The notes: generated by a model not told the origin, from the sequence alone. Shown: positions 52,147 through 61,104, numbered from the stretch's first letter. The stretch: DNA of 64,000 nucleotides from Paraburkholderia dioscoreae (GCF_902459535.1 NZ_LR699554.1:2914001-2978000); one strand, 5' to 3'. Numbers and translations are program-made.

Positions 52147-52889
52147 ACAACCTCACGGGCAAGACCGCGCTCGTCACGGGCGCCTCACGCGGCATCGGCC
52201 GCGCCAGCGCACTCGCACTCGCCCAGGCCGGCGCACAGGTGCTGGTTCACTACAGCAGCGGCGAGAAAGAAGCGGATGCCGTGGTCGCGGAAATTCGCGC
52301 GGCCGGCGGCAATGCGCAGAAAGTCGCGGCGAATCTGCGCGAGGCCGACGGTCCGCATAAGCTGGCAGCGCAGGTGCGCGCGGTGATCGGCCACCGGCTG
52401 GATATTCTGGTGGCGAACGCCGGGATTTCGAAGGCGGTCAGCATCGATGACACAACCGTAGAAGACTTCGACGATCTGTTCGCCGTGAACGTGCGCGCAC
52501 CCTACTTCCTCGTGCAGCAGTTGCTGCCGGTGATGTGCAAGGGCAGCAGCGTGGTGCTGCTCTCGTCACTCGCGGCGCGCGCCGCGGTCGGCACGCTGCC
52601 GGCCTATGCCGCGACCAAGGGCGCGGTCGATACGCTCGTAAAGCATTTCGCCGCCGCGCTCGGCGCACGTGACATTCGCGTGAATGCGGTGGCGCCGGGC
52701 GTCGTCGAAACGGATATGTCGAACTTCACGAAGACCGACGCGGGGCGCCAGGTGACGCTCGGCATGCAGGCGCTCAAGCGGGTGGCGCAGCCGGATGACA
52801 TTGGCGGCGCCGTGGCCTTTCTCGCCTCCGACACCGCTCGCTGGATTACCGGCGAGACCTTGCACGTCGACGGTGGGTCGAAGCTCTGA
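52143..52889 (+). CDS. Short-chain dehydrogenase/reductase, 248 aa
   Basis: Classical SDR using NAD(P): dinucleotide motif TGASRGIGRASALALA (about 12-27), NAG at about 92, and the Ser-Tyr-Lys set (LLSSLAARAAVGTLPAYAATKGAV). The end, GETLHVDGGSKL, is standard. It resembles the 3-oxoacyl-ACP reductase-like group; substrate unknown. The ATG overlaps the truncated hydrolase stop and a GGAG lies 7 nt upstream. Confidence 0.93.
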   Translation: MNNLTGKTALVTGASRGIGRASALALAQAGAQVLVHYSSGEKEADAVVAEIRAAGGNAQKVAANLREADGPHKLAAQVRAVIGHRLDILVANAGISKAVSIDDTTVEDFDDLFAVNVRAPYFLVQQLLPVMCKGSSVVLLSSLAARAAVGTLPAYAATKGAVDTLVKHFAAALGARDIRVNAVAPGVVETDMSNFTKTDAGRQVTLGMQALKRVAQPDDIGGAVAFLASDTARWITGETLHVDGGSKL

Positions 52890-52919
52890 GCCCGGCGAGG
52901 CGAACCTGCTGCCGGGCTC
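52888..52919. terminator. Bidirectional hairpin between SDR and dienelactone hydrolase
   Basis: GAGCCCGGC (52888-52896) and GCCGGGCTC (52911-52919) give a perfect 9-bp stem with a 14-nt loop, exactly in the 35-bp gap between convergent stops. No T-run is present. Position suggests termination of both transcripts. Confidence 0.5.
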
Positions 52920-52924
52920 GCCGC

Positions 52925-53632
52925 CTACTTCCACAAAGTGCGGCCGAAAAACGTCAGCGTACGATCCCATGCCTGTTGCGACCACACCGGATCGAACTGC
53001 GTTCTCGCGATACGGCCCGGGCCCACGGCCTCTTCGTTGGCAAAGCCGTGGTGCGCGAGATAGCGGTAAAACTCGACATCGACATTCGCGCCCTTCAGTT
53101 TGCTTTCCAGCGCATCGACCGTTTCCGCCGTGAAGAACTCGTCTTGCGTGGCCCAATGACCGAGCACCGGCACTTTGATTTTCGATGCGTCGATGTACTC
53201 CAGCGGAGGGAAGCCATACCAGGCCACGCCGGCCGACAATTCGGGCACATTGCACAGCGCGAGCAAGGTCAGCGCGCCGCCCATGCAAAAGCCCGTCACG
53301 CCGACCTTCGCCGTTTGCTGCTTCAGATACTGGACGGCGCCGCGCACGTCCTGCGTAGCAGCGTCGCCGAAATCGAGCCCGTCGAGCAGGTGGTGCGCCT
53401 CCGCCTCCTCCACCGTGGTCTTGCCGCGAAACAGATCGGGCACCAGCGCCAGATAACCGGCCTGTGCGAGCCGGTCCGCCACGCCGCGAATCTGGTCGTT
53501 CACACCCCACCACTCCTGGATCACGACAATGCCGGGCGCACCCTCCAGCTTCTGCGGCTTGGCCAGATAGCCCTGGATCTGCTGGCCGTCCGGGCGGCTG
53601 AACGTGATCATCGAACCTGCTGACTGTTTCAT
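52925..53632 (-). CDS. Dienelactone hydrolase family protein, 235 aa
   Basis: Alpha/beta hydrolase with a Cys nucleophile: GFCMGGALTLL (about 115-125). Asp is probably in VLGHWATQDEFF and His in YLAHHGFAN. N-terminal GIVVIQEWWGVNDQI is characteristic of the family. GAGGAG lies 7 nt before the ATG. True dienelactone hydrolase works in chlorocatechol breakdown, but no catechol-cleavage genes are present here, so a general hydrolase role is safer. Confidence 0.9.
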   Translation of the reverse strand: MKQSAGSMITFSRPDGQQIQGYLAKPQKLEGAPGIVVIQEWWGVNDQIRGVADRLAQAGYLALVPDLFRGKTTVEEAEAHHLLDGLDFGDAATQDVRGAVQYLKQQTAKVGVTGFCMGGALTLLALCNVPELSAGVAWYGFPPLEYIDASKIKVPVLGHWATQDEFFTAETVDALESKLKGANVDVEFYRYLAHHGFANEEAVGPGRIARTQFDPVWSQQAWDRTLTFFGRTLWK

Positions 53633-53722
53633 CGGTTGCTCCTCGAAGTAGACGAAGCCGCTAGCATAGCCCCACTGTGGGTGGTTCTGCAGACTCGGTG
53701 CCAGGTCAGCCGATCGGTGCGA

Positions 53723-54166
53723 TCAGTACGATTTGTAGGGAAGGAATTTGCCGCTGAGCACCACCTTGACGCGATCACCGTTCGGGTTCGGCTCACGCTC
53801 GATATCCATCGAAAAGTCGATCGCACTCATGATGCCGTCGCCGAACTCCTCGTGGATCAGCTCCTTGATCGTCGTGCCGTACACGCTCACGATCTCGTAC
53901 CAGCGATAGATCAGCGGATCGGTTGGAACCGCGCTCGGCAGCGAGCCCTTGTACGGGACGATTTGCAGCCAGGCGGTTTCCTCGTCGGTCAGGTCGAACA
54001 GTTCACGCACGACGGCGGCCTGCTTCGCATCGAGTGTCATCTGGCCGAGCATCGCCGCGGTCGTCCACTCCTTGCTCCGGCCGATTTTCGTGGCGATCTC
54101 ACCCCAGCTCAGCTTGCTTCTGACTTTCGCGGCGATGATTTTCTTCGTGACGTCGTTGCGATCCAT
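53723..54166 (-). CDS. cynS: Cyanate hydratase (cyanase), 147 aa
   Basis: Converts cyanate and bicarbonate to ammonia and CO2. N-terminal helical DNA-binding-like domain, then the catalytic domain containing YRWYEIVSVYGTTIKELIHEEFGDGIMSAIDF, with the conserved Arg, Glu and Ser of the active site. Length matches the enzyme. ATG 54166 has GGAGG 8 nt upstream and is preferred over ATG 54181. No cynT carbonic anhydrase, cyanate transporter or CynR regulator is adjacent. Confidence 0.93.
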   Translation of the reverse strand: MDRNDVTKKIIAAKVRSKLSWGEIATKIGRSKEWTTAAMLGQMTLDAKQAAVVRELFDLTDEETAWLQIVPYKGSLPSAVPTDPLIYRWYEIVSVYGTTIKELIHEEFGDGIMSAIDFSMDIEREPNPNGDRVKVVLSGKFLPYKSY

Positions 54167-54360
54167 GATGCAGTCCTCCATAAAAGTCGGGCGATACGCG
54201 CATGAGAGCCGTCGAGCGATAGTACTCAAGACGAAATAAGCGCGCTCGCCTCGACATGCCGCGCTTCAGGTTCGGAAATAGCGCGGCCGGTCGAGGTCGG
54301 CAATCGGCCCGGTGCTTCCGCTGCAATCGAATGCGACCGGCGGCACCGTTCCCTTGCCCG

Positions 54361-55419
54361 CTAGAATCGCTCGAGCACGCCGAACTGCACGCCCGCGACC
54401 GGCGCGCCTGGATAGGCGACCGGCAGCCCGGTCACGTTGACGCCGCGCAGGGTGAAGCCGGCGCCGTCGTGATTCGACAGATAGGCTGCGCTGAAATAAA
54501 ACAGCAAGGTGGAAGAAAAGTTGTATTCGAATGCCAGGCTGAACTGATCCGCGCTCGCACCCGCACCGGTAAAGTCGCGCACGTGCGCATAGCCCACCGA
54601 CGCGCGCATATTCGAAGAAAAGCTGTATTGCGCCGAGAGCGCGCCGCCCGCGCCGTGATAGAGCGGCGTGCCGCCATCGCCATTGAAGAAGGCGAGCCAC
54701 ACGCGCACTTTATCCACCGCGTACGTTGCGCCGCCGAGATTCGCGCGCAGTGCGCCCGCGCCGTGCGTCTGCTGACGCGCGTAGAGCAGCCTGAGTTCGT
54801 CGAGCTGATACGCGGCGGTAACGTAGTATCCGTCGATGCCGTTGCCATCGCTCTCCGCCTGATCGCGCGTGGCCATCATGATGGTGCCGCTGAACCCGCC
54901 GACGAGCGGTGAAAGATACGTGATCGCGTTACTGGCGTAGGGCGTGATCTTCGACAGGTTGTTGAGTCCGGACGCAATCGTGCCGGCGCCGAACGCGTCG
55001 AGATCGCCTTTGAACGGGATATAGATAGGCGAGTATTGCCGGCCGAAACGCATCTCGCCCCATGCGCCCCGGGCACCGACCCACGCCTGGCGGTTGAACA
55101 GAAGACCCGGACTCTGAAGCGAACCGTCGGCCGAGCTGAAGCCGTTTTCCAGCGTGAACACCAGATCGGTGCCGGCGCCGAGCGGCTCGCTGCCGCGCAA
55201 GCCGATCCGCGAACCGCGATAGGCACCCGAGTCCAGACGCGGCGTCCACCCGGACCCGGGATCGGTGATTTCGAGGCTGGTGTCCAGTACGCCGTACAGC
55301 GTGACGGAGCTCGTGCTCGTGCCCTGCGCCGCGAGGCTTGGCCCGCAAAATAGCAGCGCCGCGCCGCCGACGCCTGCACACCAAACCAGACGGCGGCGCC
55401 AGGCGGCAACCTGTGCCAC
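54361..55419 (-). CDS. Gram-negative porin, Burkholderia type, 352 aa
   Basis: Outer-membrane beta-barrel. Signal peptide (LVWCAGVGGAALLFCGPSLAAQG), then SVTLYGVLDTSLEI and GSRIGLRGSEPLGAGTDLVFTLENGF, both hallmarks of Burkholderiales trimeric porins, and the closing aromatic GVQFGVLERF. The start is GTG 55419; a GGAGG exists further upstream, so a longer N-terminus cannot be excluded. Slightly shorter than common porins (about 370-390). Pore selectivity unknown. Confidence 0.9.
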   Translation of the reverse strand: MAQVAAWRRRLVWCAGVGGAALLFCGPSLAAQGTSTSSVTLYGVLDTSLEITDPGSGWTPRLDSGAYRGSRIGLRGSEPLGAGTDLVFTLENGFSSADGSLQSPGLLFNRQAWVGARGAWGEMRFGRQYSPIYIPFKGDLDAFGAGTIASGLNNLSKITPYASNAITYLSPLVGGFSGTIMMATRDQAESDGNGIDGYYVTAAYQLDELRLLYARQQTHGAGALRANLGGATYAVDKVRVWLAFFNGDGGTPLYHGAGGALSAQYSFSSNMRASVGYAHVRDFTGAGASADQFSLAFEYNFSSTLLFYFSAAYLSNHDGAGFTLRGVNVTGLPVAYPGAPVAGVQFGVLERF

Positions 55420-55634
55420 CGCAGCCCACTTTCGTGGCGACTCGTTGAGTGAAGATCGCGTGGCACCGACCAGATGAAGTCCTCCACAGTGACATCCAAC
55501 GTGTGTTTCCAGAACGATAACCTGCCATGTTCAGACAGGCCGCTCGCGGGCCCGGCTTCGACCATAACAGACCTGAGCCGGATTGCAATTTTTGGCTCCA
55601 TTGTCGCGAGCGGATAGCGTGCCCGAGACGCGTG

Positions 55635-56013
55635 TCAGTGCTTCCCATACTCGTCATGGCGGCGCCACCAGACACCTGTTTCGTTGCGTCCCTTGGGCGC
55701 GCGGTCGAGCCATTGATACATACTCCATAGCGCATCCACGCCGCGCCCATAAGTGGAATACGTGTGATACACGACACCGTCTTCGAGCACGAATGCGCTC
55801 ATGCCGGGCCTGTCGAGCGAATACGTGGGCGCGTCGGTTCCGCAGGCGCCCGCGAATTCGACGACGGGCGCCGGGGGCCGGCACGGCATCCATTGCATGA
55901 CCGCCGCGCTGGTAGTCGTCGCTCTGCCGCGTCAGCGCCTTTTCGGCTTCGAGCAATTCGAGCCGCGCTGCAAACCATGCTTGCCGTGTGCCGATGGTGT
56001 GTGTCGTCGCCAT
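55635..56013 (-). pseudogene. DUF899 (thioredoxin-like) remnant with internal deletion
   Basis: From ATG 56013 the frame reads ATTHTIGTRQAWFAARLELLEAEKALTRQSD, the normal DUF899 start. Then, out of frame, FAGACGTDAPTYSLDRPGMSAFVLEDGVVYHTYSTYGRGVD... DRAPKGRNETGVWWRRHDEYGKH appears, the normal end. The intervening 130 or so residues, including the central domain with the conserved cysteines, are missing. Deletion plus frame change make it non-functional. The product family is associated with thioredoxin-like folds of unknown role. It is divergent from the HTH-regulator gene. Confidence 0.82.
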
Positions 56014-56120
56014 GCTTCTCTCCTTGGTTCGCTATGCGAAGTGCTGCGGGGTGGTCGTGCTAGATTAGCCTCCGGCTTCGAACCACGGGAGTGACAAGTG
56101 TGGCGGGATTCGCGTAAATC

Positions 56121-57341
56121 ATGGACTCGCTAGTGACGGCAGCAGCGCGCGCGCTTGCAGCGGGCGATCCGCTCGGCGCGCTGAACCGGGTGGCGCTGCG
56201 CAACGACGCGCCCGCGCTCGCGCTGCGCGGCATCGCTATGGCGCAACTCGGCGATCTGGTCCGGGCGAAGGCGCTCGTGCGAAGCGCTGCACGCGCGTTC
56301 GGTGCAAAGGAGCCGGTGGCGCGCGCGAGATGTGTCGTCGCCGAGGCCGAGATCGCGCTCGTCTCGCGCGATCTGAACTGGCCAACGAAAGCATTGGAAG
56401 CCGCACGCGCCACGCTCGAAGCGCACGGCGACCGGCTCAACGCCGCGCATGCGCGCTATCTCGAAGTCCGGCGCCTGCTGCTGATCGGACGCCTCGACGA
56501 GGCCGAACGCGCGCTCGCCGGGCTCGACCCCGCGCCGTTCCCGCCGGCCTTGAGAGCCGCGCATGAACTGGTGGTGGCCGGCGTCGCGCTGCGCCGCCTG
56601 CAGACCCGCGCAGCACGCGCCGCGCTCGAACGGGCCGGGCGCACAGCACGTCTCGCGAGCATTCCTGCACTGATAGCGGAAGTCGAGAACGCCTCGCTCG
56701 TTCTGAACGCGCCGGCGGCGCGACTGCTCGCGGGTGGCGAGGAACGCCCGCTGCTGCTCGACGAGGTGGAAACGTTGCTGGCATCGAAGGCGTTGATCGT
56801 GGACGCGTGCCGCCACGTGGTACGCGACGCGGGCGCGGTAATCCCGCTCGCCGGTCGCCCGGTGCTGTTCGTGCTCGCACGCGCGCTGGCCGAAGCGTGG
56901 CCGCAGGACGTGCCGAGAGATGTGCTCGTCGCGCGAGCCTTCCGGGCCAAGGTTGCCGATGAATCGCACCGCGCGCGCCTGCGGGTCGAGCTCGGGCGGT
57001 TGCGGTCGGTGCTTCGCACCGTGGCCCGCGTGAACGCCACGCGGCGCGGCTTCACGCTCGTGCCGCAACGCGCGCAGCAGGTGGTCGTGCTGGCGCGGCC
57101 GCTCGAGGACAGACATGCGCCCGTGCTTGCGTTGCTCGCCGACGGCGAGTCATGGTCGAGCTCGGCCCTCGCGCTAGCGCTTGGCGCGAGTCAGCGCACC
57201 GTGCAGCGGAGTCTCGATACGCTCGCGGCGCAAGGCAAGGTGCAGTCGTTCGGCCGAGGGCGGGCGCGTCGCTGGATGACCCCGCCCATGCCCGGATTCA
57301 CGACGACCTTGTTACTCCCCGCCCCGTTGCCGATTGATTAG
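56121..57341 (+). CDS. Helical-repeat regulator with C-terminal winged HTH, 406 aa
   Basis: Alanine- and arginine-rich, all-helical N-terminal half with TPR-like spacing (ALNRVALRNDAPALALRGIAMAQLGDLVRAKALVRSAARAFG). The C-terminal segment SSSALALALGASQRTVQRSLDTLAAQGKVQSFGRGRARRW (about 345-385) is a winged helix-turn-helix, so DNA binding is likely. It is followed 31 bp later by a beta-propeller-like gene and divergent from the DUF899 remnant. Possibly controls one or both. The ATG is not preceded by a strong site. Confidence 0.78.
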   Translation: MDSLVTAAARALAAGDPLGALNRVALRNDAPALALRGIAMAQLGDLVRAKALVRSAARAFGAKEPVARARCVVAEAEIALVSRDLNWPTKALEAARATLEAHGDRLNAAHARYLEVRRLLLIGRLDEAERALAGLDPAPFPPALRAAHELVVAGVALRRLQTRAARAALERAGRTARLASIPALIAEVENASLVLNAPAARLLAGGEERPLLLDEVETLLASKALIVDACRHVVRDAGAVIPLAGRPVLFVLARALAEAWPQDVPRDVLVARAFRAKVADESHRARLRVELGRLRSVLRTVARVNATRRGFTLVPQRAQQVVVLARPLEDRHAPVLALLADGESWSSSALALALGASQRTVQRSLDTLAAQGKVQSFGRGRARRWMTPPMPGFTTTLLLPAPLPID

Positions 57342-57372
57342 GATGGCAACACGAAAACAGGAGGGAACGAAC

Positions 57373-58005
57373 ATGAAACAATCAGCCGCCGAAATCATCG
57401 ACGAATACGGTCCTTTTCCGGGCGTCGAAAAAGTGCATGGCGTAACGTACGACGGCCAGCATGTCTGGTTCGCGGCGGGAGACACGTTGAACGCGTTCGA
57501 CCCGCAGAGCGGCAAGGCGCTCCGCTCGATCGACGTCGCCGCGCATGCGGGAACAGCCTTCGACGGCCAGCACCTGTTCCAGATCGCCGAAGACCGTATC
57601 CAGAAGATCGATCCCGAGAGCGGCCGCGTGCTCGCCACGATTCCCGCGCCCGGCGGCGGAGGCGACTCGGGCCTCGCCTGGGCTGAAGGGACGCTCTGGG
57701 TCGGACAGTATCGGGAGCGCAAGATCCATCAGGTCGATCCGCAGACGGGCGCGATCCTGCGCACCATCGAGTCCAACCGCTTCGTGACGGGCGTCACCTG
57801 GGTCGACGGTGAACTTTGGCACGGCACGTGGGAAAGCGATGAAAGTGAATTGCGGCGACTCGATCCACGCACCGGCGAAGTTCAGGAGCGGCTTGAAATG
57901 CCGCCTGGCGTCAGCGTGTCGGGACTCGAATCCGACGGCGGCGATCGCTTCTTTTGCGGCGGCGGAAGCAGTGGCAAGGTGCGAGCCGTGCGACGTCCCA
58001 AGTGA
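57373..58005 (+). CDS. YVTN/SMP-30-like beta-propeller protein, 210 aa
   Basis: Repeating blades of about 40-45 residues: VHGVTYDGQHVWFAAGDTLNAFDPQSGKALRSI, QHLFQIAEDRIQKIDPESGRVLATI, GLAWAEGTLWVGQYRERKIHQVDPQTGAILRTI and VTWVDGELWHGTWESDESELRRLDPRTGEVQERL. No signal peptide. Such small propellers, related to glutaminyl cyclase/Vgb-type folds, often bind ligands without known catalysis. ATG 57373 has AGGAGGGAACGAAC just before it. Likely an operon with the HTH gene. Confidence 0.82.
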   Translation: MKQSAAEIIDEYGPFPGVEKVHGVTYDGQHVWFAAGDTLNAFDPQSGKALRSIDVAAHAGTAFDGQHLFQIAEDRIQKIDPESGRVLATIPAPGGGGDSGLAWAEGTLWVGQYRERKIHQVDPQTGAILRTIESNRFVTGVTWVDGELWHGTWESDESELRRLDPRTGEVQERLEMPPGVSVSGLESDGGDRFFCGGGSSGKVRAVRRPK

Positions 58006-58033
58006 GGTTGCGGGGTGCGAGCCGATTCCGGGT

Positions 58034-58060
58034 GATTCCACACACAAGCCGTGTGTAATC
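58034..58060. terminator. Hairpin between convergent genes
   Basis: ACACAC (58040-58045) and GTGTGT (58051-58056), extended by GATT/AATC outer arms with a 2-nt bulge, lies in the 65 bp between the propeller and LysR stops. Candidate bidirectional terminator without a clear U-run. Confidence 0.4.
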
Positions 58061-58070
58061 GGCGCCTCTA

Positions 58071-58961
58071 TCAGCCAGGTTTCCGCTCGCGCCCCGGCAA
58101 ATCCTGCAACAGGTTCATGAACGCGCGCACTTTCGCACTCAAAAGGCGGCGCGAGTTGTAGAGCGCCCAGATCTCGACCGGCGGCCCGTCCGCCACTCCC
58201 CAGCAGACAAGCCGCCCCGCCGACACATCCTGCTCGACCAGCAGCCTGGGCAAGAGCGCCGCACCTACACCGTCCACCACCGCGTCGCGCACCATCAGCA
58301 GCGACGAGAATCGCAGCACCGGCTGCGGCGCGAGCGACTGCAGGCCGCCTGGCGTGTGCACCGTCCAGATCTCACCCGGCAATTCGGAAGCCCGCACGAT
58401 CGCGGGCACCGGCAACGCGGCGGCGCCGCCTGCGAAACTGGAAGGCATCGACATGGCGGGCGCCGCGACCACGAGCCGTTCGTCGCCGAAAATGCGCCGC
58501 CCCACGAGTTGCTCGTCGCGCGACGGATTGATGCGGATCACGAGATCGTAGCCGTCTTCCACCGGATCGACCACGCGGTCTTCCGCAATGACTTCCAGCT
58601 CCACCTGCGGATAGGCCAACGCAAAACGCGCCGCGATCCGGCCCAGCACCACATGCGCGAACACGACCGGCGCGCTGATCCGCAATCGCCCGCGCGGAAC
58701 CGGCGCGCGCGACGCCACCACTTCCCCCGCCTCCTGGATCTCCGCCATCAGCCCGCGCGTGCGCTCGTGCAGCACGAGACCTTCTTCCGTCAGCCGCAAT
58801 CTGCGCGAGCCGCGCTCGATCAGCCGCACGCCGAGCGCTTCCTCGAGTTCCGCCACGCGCCGCGACAGCGTGGCCTTGGGACGGTCGAGCGCCCGGCTGG
58901 CTGGGCCGAATCCGCCGTGCAGCGCAACCGCATTGAAATCGGCAAGTGACGTCAGATCCAT
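58071..58961 (-). CDS. LysR-family transcriptional regulator, 296 aa
   Basis: HTH: DLTSLADFNAVALHGGFGPASRALDRPKATLSRRVAELEEALGVRLIER; effector domain of the CrgA/AaeR-like group with GRLRISAPVVFAHVVLGRIAARF. ATG 58961 starts right before the HTH. Divergent from the NmrA-family gene across 117 bp, containing a dyad at 58977-58991, so that gene is the likely target. Confidence 0.9.
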   Translation of the reverse strand: MDLTSLADFNAVALHGGFGPASRALDRPKATLSRRVAELEEALGVRLIERGSRRLRLTEEGLVLHERTRGLMAEIQEAGEVVASRAPVPRGRLRISAPVVFAHVVLGRIAARFALAYPQVELEVIAEDRVVDPVEDGYDLVIRINPSRDEQLVGRRIFGDERLVVAAPAMSMPSSFAGGAAALPVPAIVRASELPGEIWTVHTPGGLQSLAPQPVLRFSSLLMVRDAVVDGVGAALLPRLLVEQDVSAGRLVCWGVADGPPVEIWALYNSRRLLSAKVRAFMNLLQDLPGRERKPG

Positions 58962-58976
58962 GATCGTTCCAAATAT

Positions 58977-58991
58977 GAGACGAGGTGTCTG
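58977..58991. promoter_or_regulatory. Dyad in the LysR/NmrA divergent promoter
   Basis: AGAC-GAGGT-GTCT (58978-58990), within an approximate TGAGAC/GTCTGA symmetry, lies 17 bp from the LysR start. A LysR binding site would be expected here; the match is short. Confidence 0.3.
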
Positions 58992-59078
58992 AATTTTTGC
59001 ACTATCGCCGCTCAAATGGAACATCTATTGTTTGTCTACGGGCTGGCTTCCAGCCCATCCAACCCTTGGAGAAAAGTC

Positions 59079-59957
59079 ATGGCAATTCTCGTAACAGGCA
59101 GCACCGGCGTGGTCGGTAAACAGGTTCTCGAACATCTGGCCGGTAGCGGCGCGCAAGTTCGCGCGCTGACTCGCTCGCCGGAAAAAGCGCAATTCCCGGA
59201 CGGCGTCACGGCGGTTCAGGGCGACCTCTCCGACGTGGACGGATTGCGGCGCGCGATGAACGGCGTCAGCACGCTGTTCCTGCTCGCTCCCAATGCCGCG
59301 GACGAACTGACGCAAGCGCTGCAGACCCTGAGCGTGACGCGCGAGGCTGGCGTGAAAGGCGTGGTTTATCTGTCGGTGTTCAAAGGCGCCGACTATGTCG
59401 ACGTGCCGCATTTCACCGGCAAGTACACCGTCGAGCGCATGATCGAACACTGCGATCTGCCCGCCACGGTATTGCGTCCTGCGTATTTCATGCAGAACGA
59501 CGTGCGCCAGAAAGAGCCGTTGCTGACGCACGGCGCGTACGGCATGCCGATCGGCGCCAAAGGCATTTCCATGGTCGATGTACGCGACATCGGCGAGGCC
59601 GCCGCGCGCGAGCTGCTGCGCCGCGAGCGTGCCGCAGACCGTTTGCCGCGCGAGACGTATGCACTGGTCGGCCCTGACGCGATCACGTCGCAAAGCGTGG
59701 CGTCGATCTGGGCTGAAGCGCTCGGACGCGCGGTGCGCTATGGCGGCGACGATCTCGATCTGCTGGAACAGCGTTTGAAGGCGGCCGCACCCGGCTGGCT
59801 CGCTTACGACATACGCCTGATGATGAGCCGTTATCAGCAGGACGGCGCGGTCGCATCCAGAGCGGAGATCGATCACCTGGCTGCGCTGCTGGGCCGGCAG
59901 CCGCGATCGTATCGGGACTTCGCGAAAGAGACAGCGGCGGTCTGGGCGAAGGGTTGA
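59079..59957 (+). CDS. NmrA-like NAD(P)-binding protein, 292 aa
   Basis: Atypical SDR. N-terminal dinucleotide motif MAILVTGSTGVVGKQVLEHLAG (GxxGxxG), then VRALTRSPEKAQ, FKGADYVDVPHFTGKYTVERMIEHCDLPATVLRPAYFMQN, typical of NmrA/quinone-reductase QorB-type proteins that sense or use NAD(P)H. GGAGAAAAGTC precedes ATG 59079. Catalytic Tyr of classical SDRs is not evident. Divergent from LysR; a hairpin follows its stop. Confidence 0.88.
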   Translation: MAILVTGSTGVVGKQVLEHLAGSGAQVRALTRSPEKAQFPDGVTAVQGDLSDVDGLRRAMNGVSTLFLLAPNAADELTQALQTLSVTREAGVKGVVYLSVFKGADYVDVPHFTGKYTVERMIEHCDLPATVLRPAYFMQNDVRQKEPLLTHGAYGMPIGAKGISMVDVRDIGEAAARELLRRERAADRLPRETYALVGPDAITSQSVASIWAEALGRAVRYGGDDLDLLEQRLKAAAPGWLAYDIRLMMSRYQQDGAVASRAEIDHLAALLGRQPRSYRDFAKETAAVWAKG

Positions 59958-59967
59958 GCGACTGAGA

Positions 59968-59993
59968 CGGGCGACCAGGCAATGGGTCGCCCG
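59968..59993 (+). terminator. Hairpin after the NmrA-like gene
   Basis: CGGGCGACC (59968-59976) and GGTCGCCCG (59985-59993) form a perfect 9-bp stem with an 8-nt loop, 11 bp after the stop. No T-run follows, so an intrinsic terminator is likely but not ideal. Confidence 0.5.
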
Positions 59994-60181
59994 ATTCGAC
60001 GTAGCGCGGCTATTCGATATTCGGTTGACTGTCGCATTGTCTGAGCGCCATCAATTAAACGGACGCTAAAGTTTTTTTCTCCTCTGTCGTTTACCCGGCA
60101 TGCGCCGAGTGCCACATCAATCACGCCGCATAAATAACTCTAATCTGGCTCAAGTACAAACCACATTCCCTTCAATCCGTA

Positions 60182-60859
60182 ATGAAAAAAACCATCGCAA
60201 TCTTCGCCATTGCCGGCACGTTATTGACTTCAGGCTGCGCGACAGTTTCCAACATGTCGCCCACCACATCGACGGGTTCGGTCGACACGACGAAAAACTC
60301 GTACGCGTTAATGACGGTGACACTCAAGAACGCATATCACACCAGTTATCAACCGAGCCCTATCGTCGTGAATATGGAGCGCGGTTCGGCAGACTCGCGA
60401 GAAGACCGGCTGAATTTCAAATTCGACGATCAGGCCACCACGACGAGCGACACGGGTAATCACTATTTCATTCGCCTGCCGTTGGCGCCGGGTAAATATG
60501 TGATGCGCGGCATTACCGGCCAAAGCGGTATATTCCCTTTCCGCGGCATGTTCTTCACGCCGCTTCACGAAGTGGTCGAAATCAAGCCGAATTCGATTGT
60601 GTATCTCGGCCATATCGACGCTACGGTTGTCGAACGTAAAGACGGCGAACTGCGCGCGGGACCGGTCATTCCGTTGATCGATCAGGCGGCTACGGGTTTC
60701 AGCGGCGGGACGTGGGACGTTAGCGTGACCGACCAGTTCGACGACGACGTGACCGCGTTCAAGAAGGACTTTCCGGCACTGACCAATGCGGCGATTGAAC
60801 GCGAAGTGCTGCCTGCCTGGGACAAACAGAAAGCAACCGAGTGGTGGAATAACCACTGA
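60182..60859 (+). CDS. Uncharacterised lipoprotein, 225 aa
   Basis: Lipobox LTSGC (Cys19) after a clear signal peptide; +2 is Ala, so outer-membrane sorting is expected. The mature protein looks beta-rich (YALMTVTLKNAYHTSYQPSPIVVNMERG; HYFIRLPLAPGKYVMRGITGQSGIFPFRGMFFTPLHEVVEIKPNSIVYLGHIDATVVERKDGELRAG), a pattern seen in lipoproteins with an immunoglobulin-like or transthyretin-like fold. I cannot name the family. It is preceded by an AT-rich promoter area (60040-60180) and followed by a strong terminator, so it is monocistronic. Confidence 0.75.
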   Translation: MKKTIAIFAIAGTLLTSGCATVSNMSPTTSTGSVDTTKNSYALMTVTLKNAYHTSYQPSPIVVNMERGSADSREDRLNFKFDDQATTTSDTGNHYFIRLPLAPGKYVMRGITGQSGIFPFRGMFFTPLHEVVEIKPNSIVYLGHIDATVVERKDGELRAGPVIPLIDQAATGFSGGTWDVSVTDQFDDDVTAFKKDFPALTNAAIEREVLPAWDKQKATEWWNNH

Positions 60860-60924
60860 TTCGACGCAGCAACGCTGAACGGCGCGCCCCTGCAATCGGC
60901 GGCCTGCGCTTCGCTTCACCCACC

Positions 60925-60954
60925 ATGCCGTGCCGCTGCGCACGGCATTTTTTT
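60925..60954 (+). terminator. Strong intrinsic terminator
   Basis: ATGCCGTGC (60925-60933) and GCACGGCAT (60940-60948) form a perfect 9-bp stem with a 6-nt loop followed by seven T residues (60948-60954). Located 65 bp after the lipoprotein gene on the plus strand. It is the best intrinsic terminator in the window. Confidence 0.9.
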
Positions 60955-61104
60955 CGCCCGACAATTCGTGGGAATAGTTTCGAATAAGGGGAAACCCGTA
61001 TAATTCCCGCAAGAGGTCAGACAACTAGAGGACACCCGTCGTCAAGACCTTGGCCCGCGACAACCGCGCAGCGCCGCCCCTGAAAAGCCTTCTCTCCCAG
61101 ATCC

